DNA from: Bugulina stolonifera
Taxonomy: Eukaryota > Bryozoa > Gymnolaemata > Cheilostomatida > Bugulidae
Direction of reading: 5' to 3'
Length of the DNA: 64,000 nt
Assembly: GCA_935421135.1 (NCBI GenBank)
Contig: OW285194.1
Location: forward strand, 5,296,876-5,360,875
This document shows positions 25,571-38,800 of the stretch, piece after piece (positions within the stretch are counted from its first letter, which is position 1; the number at the start of each line of letters is the position of its first letter). A model generated the notes under the pieces. The model saw nothing but the letters and a program-made list of their open reading frames with translations, searched no databases and was not told the origin of the DNA. The position numbers and the translations under genes are program-made.

Positions 25571-26876
25571 GTGAGTATGAATATATTTTTTTATTGGATT
25601 TCATTATTCTAATATATCACTCTGATAACACGAACACAATATTATGTAGAAATCTGAATTAATAATTAAGAGTATATTTAGATTGTACGTATTCAAACTA
25701 GTCACTGGTTTATAAATTTATAGCTGGTAAATCTCTACTCTATGTTCAAACACTGTACTATACAATGTATTTAAACCACTACTGTCTCACCATTCAATAT
25801 TTGCAAAGAATACTGGTCATTTTATTTCATGAAGATTGATGTGCTGTTTGTCTTTGTGAACCTAGTGGCAGCCAAGATAAACTAATTTGAATATTGGCTA
25901 TTATGACCTCCATTCAGCATTGAGACCTGTTAAGTTCCTATGGCTATGCCTGTTCTAAGTCTATACTTGTAACTTATGTACATAGGTAAGCTACTAACAT
26001 CAAATAGCCCAGTAATCTTATTGAGCCAACACCAACTGTCATTCTATAAATAACTCTTGTGCACAGTGATGAATAAGTAAGTTGGGGTCATGCCCACAAA
26101 AAAATGCAATGCATTGCAAGTCCTATGGCTATCTCTGTAGCACAGTTTTATATTAACTGCATGAGAGCTTCCAAAATTCCCAGCATAGGTTGATTGAAGG
26201 TGAAATCAGCCAATATTAAAATAGGGTTTTCTTGGCAGCTGCTAGGTTACCAAAGACAAACAACACATCAATCTTACTAAAAAAGATGAACAATATTATT
26301 TTGAAAATATTGAATGGTGCGACAGTAGTGGTTTAACAATACAGTTGATTAACAAGCTAACAGCTGTTGGGCTTGAAAGTGAAATTAATAGTTGATATTC
26401 TACAAACTGTGTTTTATATAAATCATTGATATTGTTTAGGCAGTAAATATTCCAAGCAACAAATATTTTTAGGACCGATTTTGAGTTTTGTAGAACAAAA
26501 TTAATTCGAAATTTTATATTAATTTCAACCCAAAATTTGCACAACATTTACTGGATGAATAACACCATATGATGTAAAATTGGTGAGATATACAATGTTG
26601 GATCAAGTTTGGCTTTTCTTGTGGAATGTTACGGTACTACAAACTGCAGCATATTTTATAATGTTATTATAATAATTATACATTGTAGTTATAGTTGCAT
26701 GTACTAAAAAATGAATAGGGCATAGCAAGCAGAAATATGTTTTGCTCTGGCCATTTCACATGATTTCAAGTATGCATAATAATATCTTGCATTGCATGGG
26801 TTTTGTGTACTGGTGTACACTGCATGTCTGAATATGCTCTTACACTAACAGCAATTATATAATCTGTTGGTAGACG

Positions 26877-29800
26877 ATGGAACACATCTGGTTGTTATAC
26901 CTACTTATCATCTTCACACAGTGTGCTGTCTCCCTCACCAGTGTACTTGGTAAGAATATATAATGTACTTGTAATTAAATGCTGTTCTATATAAAACCAT
27001 AGCTGGACCAGAATGTTGTACTGTTTTGGTTTTGGCCTTATGTAATCTTGACCTCTGATCAACATTAATTGATTCACAATTTATAGGATGACTATCAACC
27101 TGTAGTATACACACTGTAGTTATGTAGCTTACTGTACATACTGTTTCGTAATTGCAACAGTGTTCCATATATTATTTGCGCAGTTTCTATATTGTAAATT
27201 CATGTCATAGTTCATCCAACTGTAAAAATAGGCCTGTCTGTAGTAGCACTGTGAATCTATAAAATATTATTTTTACCAAAAAAGCTTCCTCATATGCATT
27301 GGGAATTTCACGTATTACAATGTATATTCACAGCGACACCATTTTATTAGTTTACTATTAGATTTGACAATGTATCATTCTTGTCTCAGATTTACCGACA
27401 TGCTATAAAGGAGTTGTTACAAAAGAGGTGAGGTTCTCCCCCAACAACTCACTAATTACTAAAAGATCTCAGGCTAGGAGTCTTGTTGAGTGCATTGTTA
27501 ACTGCTACAGCTCATTTCCTGTACGATGTAACGCTGTCTTCAAGGATTCCGAAGGTAAGTGAATTTATGTCATCTACATCTAGTGATGTCACAAAGCTAG
27601 AAGCTTTAATACATGTATATATCATGGTTATAAATAACTGTATACAATATGTACTAATGTATTAGATGCATTCATAACACAGTCATAAAAGACGACAGCA
27701 GCTGTATCAGTGTAACTGTCACATTCCAACAAAAATCTTTGGGACCATACATGTATATTCAATTAAGAATAGCTATACTCCAGTCTAGCAGATCTCGCGC
27801 AGACGAACTTAAAATAAATATTTGGGAGTGGGTTCGTCTGCACTAAGGCAGTAAACTGCAAGATACTATATTTCTCTCTGTGGCTCATCAGTTAATTAAC
27901 CTCTACATGTAGATGTCTGCTACATTACGAATCCATTACTATACTATTCTTTAACATACATGACAAGTTGGGCTGACATCAAAGAGGGAGATTTTTACGC
28001 GTGTGAGACAACCCTCACCAACTCTGCTAAAATGTCTTTTAACAATGCGCACCACACTTTATGGGCTGTCTGCTGTGGGCACAGCTCTCAGTTACATGTA
28101 CAATGTAGTTACAAACTAAGCTGGTGAAAAATGTCTTGCTACTGGTGAAAAACATCTGAATTACTGTTGCTATTATAATATCCTGCAGATATCTGCTATG
28201 AAATTAACGGAGATGTTGATGAGATTGACTATGACGCCAACAACCTCTACAGAAAAGGTCACCTTGTTGACATCATGTCTACTGGAGAGGTAAGTGTTCC
28301 TAGTAATCTTTTGCGGCAAAGGGATCTACATTGTGAAGTATTAGTGTCTATATTGTATATACATGTAGGGGTGAGGATCTTTTATTAATTTCGACTTTGC
28401 ATCTTATTGGTGTTTCATTAATATCAAATGTAAACTGAACTGTGTTTAGCTATTTCAAACTGAAGCTACATGTACTGTTTCATATTCCGTCATGACCCAT
28501 TCGGATTGTATTTTGTACATCTGAGATAAAATAATTTACAGAGTTCAACTGCTATAAGCACTACTTTTTATTAAAAATTCTACTCTACATGTTGGCCTAC
28601 TAATAAAAATTGTGCATTCAAATTAAAACTGTACACTATTATTATTGTAGTAAATTATTAGACCTGTTGACATGTTCTATAGGTATGAAATAATATAATT
28701 ACTGGATATACATGTACAATGTAGGTTACATTGGAACCTCTACAAACCGATACAAACAGTGATTCCACGTTTAAACAAGAAGCATACATGTAGTTAGTAT
28801 TTTTAGTTTAATAATTGTATTTTAGCATTCTAACTGCAATAGCAGATCATGCAGCAGCAGTGAAGTATGTATGGCAGGATGTAGTGAAATAGACCTCTCT
28901 CTTCCTGTCTGTATCGGTAAGAGTATACATGTATAATATCATAATATAGTATATAGGTTGACTGTACTATATGAGCCAGACATGCTGATAAATATTACCT
29001 TGTTTGTGAGCTTTCTTGAAGCAGTAATAGTCGCACATGATGAGATGTTTTGGGGTAATACACATATGACAAGGGAATCGAGATTACAATGATATAAACA
29101 ATTACCACCTGACATCTAAATGAAGATGAATGCCGATTGCTAACAAAATTGTATGTCAAGTACATGTATGTCTGCTATGATGTACACGTACATGTATGTC
29201 TGCTATGATGTACACGTACATGTATGTCTGCTATGATGTACAGGTACATGTATGTCTGCTATGATGTGTATTTTTATTTTTAGTGTTTTAAAGAAATATA
29301 GTATAATATGTAGTTAATGTAGCATATGAATTACTTGTCAACCACAATTTTCAGCTGATCAGAGAGATGCATGTGAATTGGACAGAGAGTACAGTAATAT
29401 AATTCACTACTGGATGCCCACAAGAGATGAGGGTAAAGATAATGGGGTAGTCATGGTAAATATGTATACAACTCAGTATAACATTGATGAGTCCATACAT
29501 ATTCATATGTACATTGTATGTGCACACGGTAACGTGCTGCCCTTATGGCAGCTTGTCACTGGAGATAAGCAGCATGAACAACATGATTTAACTAGTTGAA
29601 TACTTCTACTGACAGGCGTGTGCCTCCAATTTGTTTGTCTGTCTGTTTACCTGCGTCTCTGTTCATTATGATTGGGTTTCTTCTCTGTGACTCGTAAAGC
29701 ATTGGCAAAAGTACCTGCACCAATCGCCAAACTACTTGTGAATAATTCAATCAATTACAGACTATTAGTATTTACACCGGTGTAATTTTTTCGTAAAAAG

Positions 29801-32800
29801 TCGTCCTTTTCCCAAAAATTTGATGCAAAATTCATTGTAAATGTAAAAGCATTAATGACTGATACGAATTAGCAATATACATGCATAATGTGATATGAGA
29901 TGGGCCACATTGAAGGTAAAGAGTCCATTATACCAGCATTATACTGTATTTTGTTTCACATGTATAGCAAGCTTAGCCAACAACAGCACTTACATGTAGA
30001 TGTATAATAAATTAAATTATAATTAGTTAATTAATTTCTTTTATCATGAACAGATACAAATGATATGTCACAATTATAGTATTACACATACAAGAAAGTA
30101 TTCTTGAAACATGATGTTATAAAATATAGAGAAAAACTACTAGATCTTTAGTTTAGAATCTTGGAGGTTTAAATTTTTCTTTAGTACTAGATTGTTTAAA
30201 TGAGATGTTAAAATTACTCTGTTAAAAAGAGGGTAGTTTTATTAGAAAAAGAACTTTGCTTTAATTTCAAAACAGGAGTTTATTTTTGAAAGGCAGCTCA
30301 CCAGTTAATGGGCTGCTTGTAAATTAAATTATTCACAGTGACTAATTGTGTGGTCTGATTTTTTAAATACGTGCTGGTAAAAACTCCTGAAAATTTTAGG
30401 GTTGCTTTATATTATATGTATATGCTCTCATTTGATTTTCCTTAAGGAGTTCCTTCCTATATGTTGGCCAATTTGGAGTTGCACATTTTGATAGGCCAGC
30501 AAACGAAAAGAATAAGACTAGTTTCATCAACTCATTGATGTGCTAACATCACCGATTTGATTAAATCTGACATTTTATGTCAATTAAATTATTGATTTTC
30601 AAGTGTATCAATGTTTGAAACCTCCCCATGATATTATATCAATATACTATATTTGCATTCAGCACAAACAACTACTTGACATTATTGAATTAGAATCAAA
30701 GAGTGTGACAGATGAATTCTCTACTCACCTATAAGTTAGTTTAAGGACCCACTTGAAGTAAAACATTGATTAGAATTTGTTTGCATATTTGTGGCAGGAA
30801 ACTGAGTTTGCATTGTATTGTCTCGGATCATATTCTCAAGCATGGGTATACGGTTAGCTAATATATAATAATTCACTGGCCCAGTTCTCAATTGTGCCAA
30901 CTGGACAAAAGGCCAAACTGAGATAATAGGCATTTAGTGACAAAACCACAATGAAGTTATATAGTAAATTCTAATATTTGAAGCGACATAACAGGGCCAA
31001 TAATTTAGCTAGAGCTCCAATATTTTCTGTGATGATGAAGTTTGCCACTCCTTACAACAAGCAACTGGCAACTCAAATTTTTCCGTTTTGCCACTCAAGG
31101 GCTTGGAAGGTGGTAGAGGCCGACCAAGTAACCTTCTGCTCATTACATAAAAGGGTGAACAGTTATTAGGTGCTCTTATTATTGTGTATCTGACATAGGC
31201 CGATGCCGAGACTCATTGAAGAACTGAGGACCGACGTAGGTCTTGTAGACTTTATACTCCAGAGGAGTGCAATGAAAGATCTGGTATTCTAAGATCTTAA
31301 GCCCGACGCTAGATTCATATAGAATCCGGGATCGACCTAAGTCATAGAAGTGGTGTAGAGATATGCTTAAATGAGGATGGGGATGAACTCGAGCCGTATG
31401 AATCTATGGATCCGCCGGTGGAGTTACCCGCCTACAAGAGAAAGCCTCTATAGGTTTGAGTTAGGAGATGTTGCTTTATTAGAGCGCAATCAACAACTGA
31501 TTTCATACAGAAAATGTGCTGCCTTATATACTAGATCTACTTCCGGCAAAAAGAGGCCGATAAGATATCGGCCGGCCGATAAGGTATCGGGTCCGGAACT
31601 GATGCAACAACATGGATGGTTCCGCCCGACGTCGGCCACAAAAAGGGTCGGCCTTGGCACAAAAAGTGCTTACAATAATCCGAAACATAAAGTATATAAA
31701 TATGAGCCTATTCCAAGATATCGGCCTTAAAAGTACATGGTAAAAGACTCTATTTAATATAATCAGACAAGAGAAGACAATTGCTAACAAGATGTGGGAT
31801 AAACCAAGTTGTAATTCCAATAGTCTGAATGACAGATAATAATAGTAAAGCACACAAGAGCAGTTGATTAAGACATAAGGTAAGTATGCATGTATAATAA
31901 TTGTGTAAGGTAAGACAATATGCATGAATGGATAATATGGATAACATGGATAAGTAGACAATCACTGGCTTTCAGTGTACCAATGTTAATGTACATAAAG
32001 CGTAAGAACTCAGTCTATGTCCAGGCAGGCTGTTTCGCCACAATACACCCGAAGCATGAATGACATACCGTAGACAAGGATCTCGTGCTGACAAATGACA
32101 CCGTTAATAAAAAACAAAAGTTGTTGCTAAGTTTTTTTTCGCGTCTCTTGTTCAAAACTCATCAAACATACTCATTATCAAACATTACTAGGGTTATCCA
32201 GTAAGGCTGTAACGATATGGTCGATACAAGAACGATATCGATACAGTTAAGAAGATCCGATACACTGAAACATGAACTAGCAATTTCGATACACTCTTAT
32301 GTGAGTTTTAGAGATAGTACATTCAAACAAAAATATATTCATTTATTTTATATAGTATTATTTTTATAATTTTGCAAAATGTCAAATTTGGTTTTGCATT
32401 TATGTTACCGACACCCAGTCTTCCATTTCCGGTAAGAAAAATGGCTGGAAGGTCGGTTGTTTGGCAGTATTTCACCAAATCAGAGACTAAAGAGGGACTT
32501 TCCATTTTCAATGACTGCTCACTGGAGATTAAGAATACAGATGAAAATACAACAAGCATGGCAAAGCATCTAAAGAGGCGTCATAGCATTGAAATTACTA
32601 AACCTGCAAAGAAAACCACTACTAGTACAACAACTACTACTAGTGCCGAAGCCAGTGGTAGGCTTTAACATGAGTCAAAGTTAGTTTAAATAATGTGAGC
32701 TCTAGTTGTCTTCTCTTCCAGACTGATTGGCAGGGAGAAGACAACTAGAACTCACATAGTTTGAACGAAGCCTGTGACCAATTTAAAAATTGTCTTCTCT

Positions 32801-35800
32801 CCAAATTACTGACAACTCATTCACTCAATGCATACCGGTACAATTTGTTAGCAAGGTTATACACATATTGTGTTGTCAACAAGTTTGTGGATTCATGAAC
32901 ATCATGTATGTCAGTCACTTAACAGATTTGATGACCTCAGTTCGGTTTTATTAGTTACTTTGTAAAAAGCTTATTTTGCTTTGCTTTGATTTTAGAGAAG
33001 AATCGAAGCAAAGTCAGACAGCTATAAAGGTGCTATTTGGAGTCTTCAAAGACAGCAGTGCTCGCAGTGAAGAAAATGCTGTCCTAAAAAGTTTAGAGCT
33101 GGTACGAGAAGAGGTAGTGCGTTACTGCAAGCAATGCGTTGATATCAATGCAGATCCACTGGAATGGTGGAGAATTAATCGGTTGGTGTACCCAGAAGTA
33201 TCAGCTTTAGCACTTTAAAGACTGTCTATTGCTAGCACTTCAGTTCCAAGTGAAAGACTCTTCTCTGCAGCTGGTAATTTACTTAATGCCAGGCGATCAT
33301 GTCTAGCATCAGTAAACATTGACATGATGCTACTTTTTGTAAATAATAATCTATCGGACTATAACTTTGTTATCATTCACGTAGTGGGGTAGTTACCCTT
33401 TCTTACAGCTATGCTATGCTTCATTGTATTTGTTGTCATTCATGTATCATGTGATCGTTTAGTTTTCCTTAGGCTACTTACTGCTATACATGTGTGTTAA
33501 TTTTGGCGGCTTGCTGAAAAATAAATGTATTTCATACATGAAAGAGTCATTATTGATTATATACAATTTATGCGATATTATATTTATTGTGTTGTAACTT
33601 GTAACACAAACAACATACAACATACATACAACAAATACATACAACATGTGCTATGAGCACACACACATGAGCGACTTAGTAGGCCTACTTATGTCGTCTA
33701 CCTTCTAGTATCGGCTGTATCGTAACGAAAATATCGAATTTTTTGAGAAATCGTATCGTTTGGTATCGTTTGGTATCGTTTTAGAAATTGTGTATCGTTG
33801 CAGCCTTATTATCCAGTGTTCGAAGCGTGGTTATAAGGGAGCCTGCGGTGTGTACCCACCTCAATTGTAGTGGCTATATGACCAACAGGGGTTTAACCTC
33901 GTTTAAATGGCTAGTTTTCACCATAAAGTCTCTGTGGACCTGATAGCATAATGGTAGAGTGCTAGATTATTATTCACAGGAATATGGTCTGGAATCTTTT
34001 CAAATCATGATAGTTTCCGATTTAGTAATTCACTCAATTTCTTAGCTGCTATAGGATCAAGTAGATAGCTATACAATACTAATCTGTAAGATAGGATTAC
34101 TGCATGTATAATTCTATATTCATCTAATAGGGAATGCTCTAAAATTGGATGCACTTCCAACACTGGGGTTATTATTAGTGCTGGGCGGTGTTTCGGTGTC
34201 ATTCAGTTTTTTCGGTTGTTTTTCATTCGGTTCAAAAACCGCCAAAATTTAAAATATGAACCGACACCGAATGCGGCGGTGCGGTTTTATTCGGTTTTAA
34301 AAGTCAAACCGCGCCTGGCCTCTTAGCGCATCCACTTTCAATAATGGCTGGCGTTGAAAACACGTGAATTCATGTTATGCTTCTTTCAATCCTTATAATT
34401 CGATGCCATCCTTGGAATTTAGACTTAGCTGCAGCCATAATATTATCACCCAGTGGTTATTTATTGTAGTTTCACCCCTTTATAGCAGTTACGATTGCAT
34501 ATTATTATGAATAATAAATATTTAATAATTGTAAAGTATTAAACTAAATGAAAATGGCTGCCATTTTAGTGCTTCTTTTAATCCTTATAATTCGATGCCA
34601 TCCTTGGAATACAGACTTAGCTGCAGCCATCAATGTCATCCAGGAAGGGTTCACTGTAGTTTTCATTTGATTCTAGTAGTCAAACTTGCATATTGTTATA
34701 AATAATTAATATTTAATTATTGCAAATTATTGAACAAAATAAAAATGGCGGCCATTTCCGGTAATGGCTGAAATGCCGAACACGTGAATTTATGTTATGC
34801 ACCTTTCAATCTTTATAATTCGATGTCATCCTTTGAATAAATACTTAGCAATGATAATATACACCATGATATGACACTCCGAGTAAACCGGAAGTGTCAG
34901 CGACTCCAATTAATCTATTCTGCAGTAAACAATTTACTGCCACACGGTTGATGATTGAGGGAATTAGTAATGACTGAGAAGAAAGAGCAAAGAAGCAAAG
35001 GGAAAGGTGCACACTGCACTGCTATTAACTGTGAAAATTACCAAGCTACTCCATCTCATCTGTCCTTTTCTGTTCCTGGCCAAGAACAAAGGTGAGAATG
35101 GTCTCATGGTTGATCATCATTGATTGATCAATCATCATGTCATGAGAGTTCATGAATTGATTACTAATAACTCTAACTAAACATGATAATTAATATTATA
35201 ATATAATAATTATTATTTTGGTTTTATAACGAATATTATAATATTAAATATATAAATTATATATATATAGATACACATTCATGCATAAATAATAACAAAA
35301 AAGCAAAACAAACATTACCTAAGCACAGTATTATCGTGTTCCACACTTTTACCTCATTCGAGGGTCTCAGTGGAAAATTATTAAAAAAAAAAAAAAAAAT
35401 ATACTGTAATACATGTAATTGTAAAGTGAAAATGACATGAACATATAATAATAATTATTCTCATTCGTATATAAAATAATTATAATAAATAATATAATTA
35501 ATATTATAATAGTTACTAAGCTTTCTTTGTTTATTTATTCTCTCCTATAAGTTGTAGAATTTCAATATATATTTATATGTGTGGTCAACAAATTACTTTT
35601 AACAAATGTTATCTGTAAACTTTCAGAAAACCCCAATAAATATAAAGGTAAATATAATAATTTATTAATGGTGGTGGTATTAAAATGGTTTAGTAATCTA
35701 TCTATCTATTGTTGACGAGAACAGACATGTACAAATAAATAAAATGGTAAATTATATAAACGAATAATTGATTACTGATAATTTTTATATGATGATGCTA

Positions 35801-38800
35801 GTGCTAGACTACCGACTACTAACTTAGCACGTTCAAAGATAGTTTTGTCCGACAGCAGAGCAGTGCTACTAGCACAGGAGCCGAATGAATTTTGGACGGG
35901 TGGCTGCGAAATAGAATGAATGATAGATATCAGTAAACTCAATGTCATTTGTTCTTAATTATTTCATCTATCCCTGAAAATATCAGCCATCAATAATGAT
36001 TATTTTATAATTCTTAATTTTTAATTTAGATAATTAATAATCTTTATATTACATGCCATAATAGACCCTACTTGTTATGATGTGATATTGTAGTACACCC
36101 AACTCCTAACTTGTATGTGTTGTATGTAGATATTGGGAATTTTCTTTTCGTTTTAGATGTCTACAATGGGCAGTCAATGGCTGATTGGGGCGACTTTACG
36201 ACTGTGCTCAAAAGACCGTTTGAAACAGGACGTTTTAAAACCGGACCTTTGAAAAACTGCCATTTCAAAACTCCAAACCCCAACCCCCAGATTTCAATTA
36301 ATTTTAATAATATATTTTTTGTTTTTGCTATTACTAATTCGTAGAACGCTAAAAAAATTAACTATCTGTGAGTTGTGTTCTTCTAAATGTAATCTACACG
36401 GTGTCAAAATGGACGTTCTCCAAACGTCCGGTTTCAAACTGTCTTTTTTGAAATGTTCCTTTACCGATTGGGACCATCAGGGAAACTTATTAAGCCTGCG
36501 CCTATGTAAGTTGATGACAGTCTTCCATTATTATTATTATTATTATAATTGCTTACTTCTATGATTCTTACTAGTGTGCAGCCTACTAATAATATTTTTA
36601 GCCTTATACTGTGTACATACACTTCAAAAGTATATCGTATAATTCATTGCTATTTCAAGTTGACTATTTGTAGCTAGTTCATCGGACTGGCATTGATATG
36701 ATTTTGCTTGAGCAATTCAGCTTCATGGCATAATTACTACTTACTTTTATGACCATTAGTAGCGTGTACTATTAATATTTTTAGACTTATATTGTGTACT
36801 TATACTTTAAAAGCACAATGTATATGATATAATTCATTGCTATGCATGTTGTTTCAGTATTTGTATTTATGTATACATGTATAAGATTTTTTGGTTTGCT
36901 TCTATATTGTAATTTTAACAGATGTATTTTTGATTGTGTAATCAGGTAAAATACAACATGTAAACAAACTTTAACCACATGCTTTCAACCCCTATACATA
37001 CATGTACACATCATAACTTGCAACTGAACATTCAAGTTAATTGTTCTGTTTAGGCAGCATGGCAGCTATAAGCTAAGTGAGCTGAAGTCAAAACCTTAGC
37101 CCACATATTTTGTATTATGATGATATGTAATATAGTGCATTCACCCTATACAACTGGACAGGTTTTGTTTATCAATAGGATGACAGTAATGTTTTCATGG
37201 AATAAAAGCACTTGTTGATGCTCTCTTGGTACCCTAAAGCTGTAAACATAGTTGGTTTTGCTTGCAATCATGGTGTACTGCATATATGCAAGTATATTGT
37301 ACAGTATGGTTTACTGCAAAAGTTTACTGTGAAAGTGGGCGGAGACTTTAATATAGTTGAGATCGATGAAGTGGAACGGGCACATTGCAAAACCCGTCTA
37401 TCAGCACTGTATTGGCGCTAAGGTAATTGAGGACATAGAATTATCGTTGAGTGTCATATCATGGTGTATATTATCATTGTACTTAGCTACTGCCATCATT
37501 GTCACCCAGAGATGATTTACTTTAGTTTCACTGAATTCCAGTTGTTATACTTCCATATTATTATAGATGATTGGCATTTAATAATTGCAATTTATTAGAG
37601 TAAATTAAAAATGGCCACCATTACAGCTTAAAAGCAGGGTGTGACAACTCCAATATTGAGTATTTAATTTCCGGTTCGGTTCGGTGTTTTTTCATGAATA
37701 AAAAAAACTGAATTAAACCGAGGGTGAGAAGACAACTTCGGTTTCATTCAGTTTTTTAGAAAAATCAGCAAAAAAACTGAATGCACATGCAAATCAAAAC
37801 CGCCCAGCACTAGTTATTATTGACAAAAATACTCTAAGGTTAAGAAGGTCAGCTACATGAACAACATAGAGCAATAGCTGCTCTTATGACTCAACCAAGG
37901 ATCTCTGAAAAATTGTTGTAGCAAGTGACGTATCCCAAAGGGAGGAGCGATACTGGTATAAGAGTTATCCTACACATGACTATACGAGGTCACTACCAAT
38001 CTGCAGGAGGTTGCAACCGCTGGTATCTCACATTTAATGGTAACAAGTGTACCAACCCAGCATCCATAGATATGGTGGCACACAGTGAATCTACTGGAGA
38101 TCTGCACCAAGCTATGGATCGTAAGTTTGTGGGGTTTTCGGTCGCACTCTCAGTTTAAATTCTGCTTGACTGAATAGCGTTACTTCCCTAAACAATTGAA
38201 AGTAAAGACCGATAATCTAATTAGCTGAGAATATTTATTTACGTCATGTGGAGCATTATGAAAGCTTTGTAGATGTCCTGCCTTGATCTGGTTTATGTCT
38301 TGTAAACATATTTTGTTTTAATTATACAAGGGTTTCTGGATGTTGATAATATTTTTATCTAATGTACATGTATAGCTCGTATGGTGTGAAAACAACGCTG
38401 GAACCTTTCTTAGTGATGTAACTCTTTAAAGATGCTATACAGTATTGCAGATTGCAAGAGGCAAGAACCAAGAACCAAATTGGAGACTGTACCATATTAT
38501 TTGGATATTTATTTTATATTTGTTATGTATTTTTATCGCATTGTTTAGATCATCCCTAGAAGGTGCTGTAGAACTATCCCCTTTTATCAATGGGAGCATA
38601 ACTCCTTTATTTATAACTCCTGCACCATATCATGGAGTTATCTGTCCCTACTGGTGTTTGATGTGATCAGAAAGAAAAACCTTCATCTGTGTACGTTTTT
38701 TCCACACCGCTATTCAAATGTTATCAAATTGTCTACTTGTTTTATTATTATTCACAGTTGATGGAACTTGCTATGATGTGAATTCTGGAGACGTAATCAT

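Larger units (their letters stand above)
32203..33809 (+). mobile_element. hAT-superfamily DNA transposon, internally deleted
   Basis: Inserted in intron 5 of copy A. Target-site duplication TATCCAGT lies at 32195-32202 and 33810-33817; copy B shows the empty site near 51290. The ends are imperfect inverted repeats, AAGGCTGTAACGATA on the left and TAAGGCTGCAACGATA on the right (read inward), the usual hAT pattern, with subterminal ATCGAT-rich repeats. It encodes remnants of a transposase at both ends; the central catalytic part is missing. A 22-bp inverted repeat sits in the deleted middle (32694-32715 and 32735-32756, 21 of 22 paired). Confidence 0.88.
34176..37812. mobile_element. 3.6-kb DNA transposon with a THAP-domain exon
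   Basis: Perfect 14-bp terminal inverted repeats TAGTGCTGGGCGGT, flanked by the 8-bp target duplication GTTATTAT (34168-34175 and 37813-37820). Copy B has the empty site, a single GTTATTAT near 51648-51655. End sequence and duplication length look hAT-like. Inside: a three-copy repeat of about 200 bp at the left end with a related piece near 37480-37620, a THAP-type exon at 34971-35091, and a region of inverted similarity at 36165-36490. No full transposase was found. TA-rich stretches at 35190-35760 carry nothing recognisable. Confidence 0.85.

Noticed and set aside
31371..31730. 119-codon frame, GC-richer than its surroundings
   Set aside because: Lies on the opposite strand of an LTR fragment homologous to the solo LTR at 47.4 kb.
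37330..37420. IVEIDE motif taken alone as a Merlin/ISXO2 transposase
   Set aside because: Only one short motif; the flanking residues do not fit, so it is mentioned as a weak hint and not annotated.
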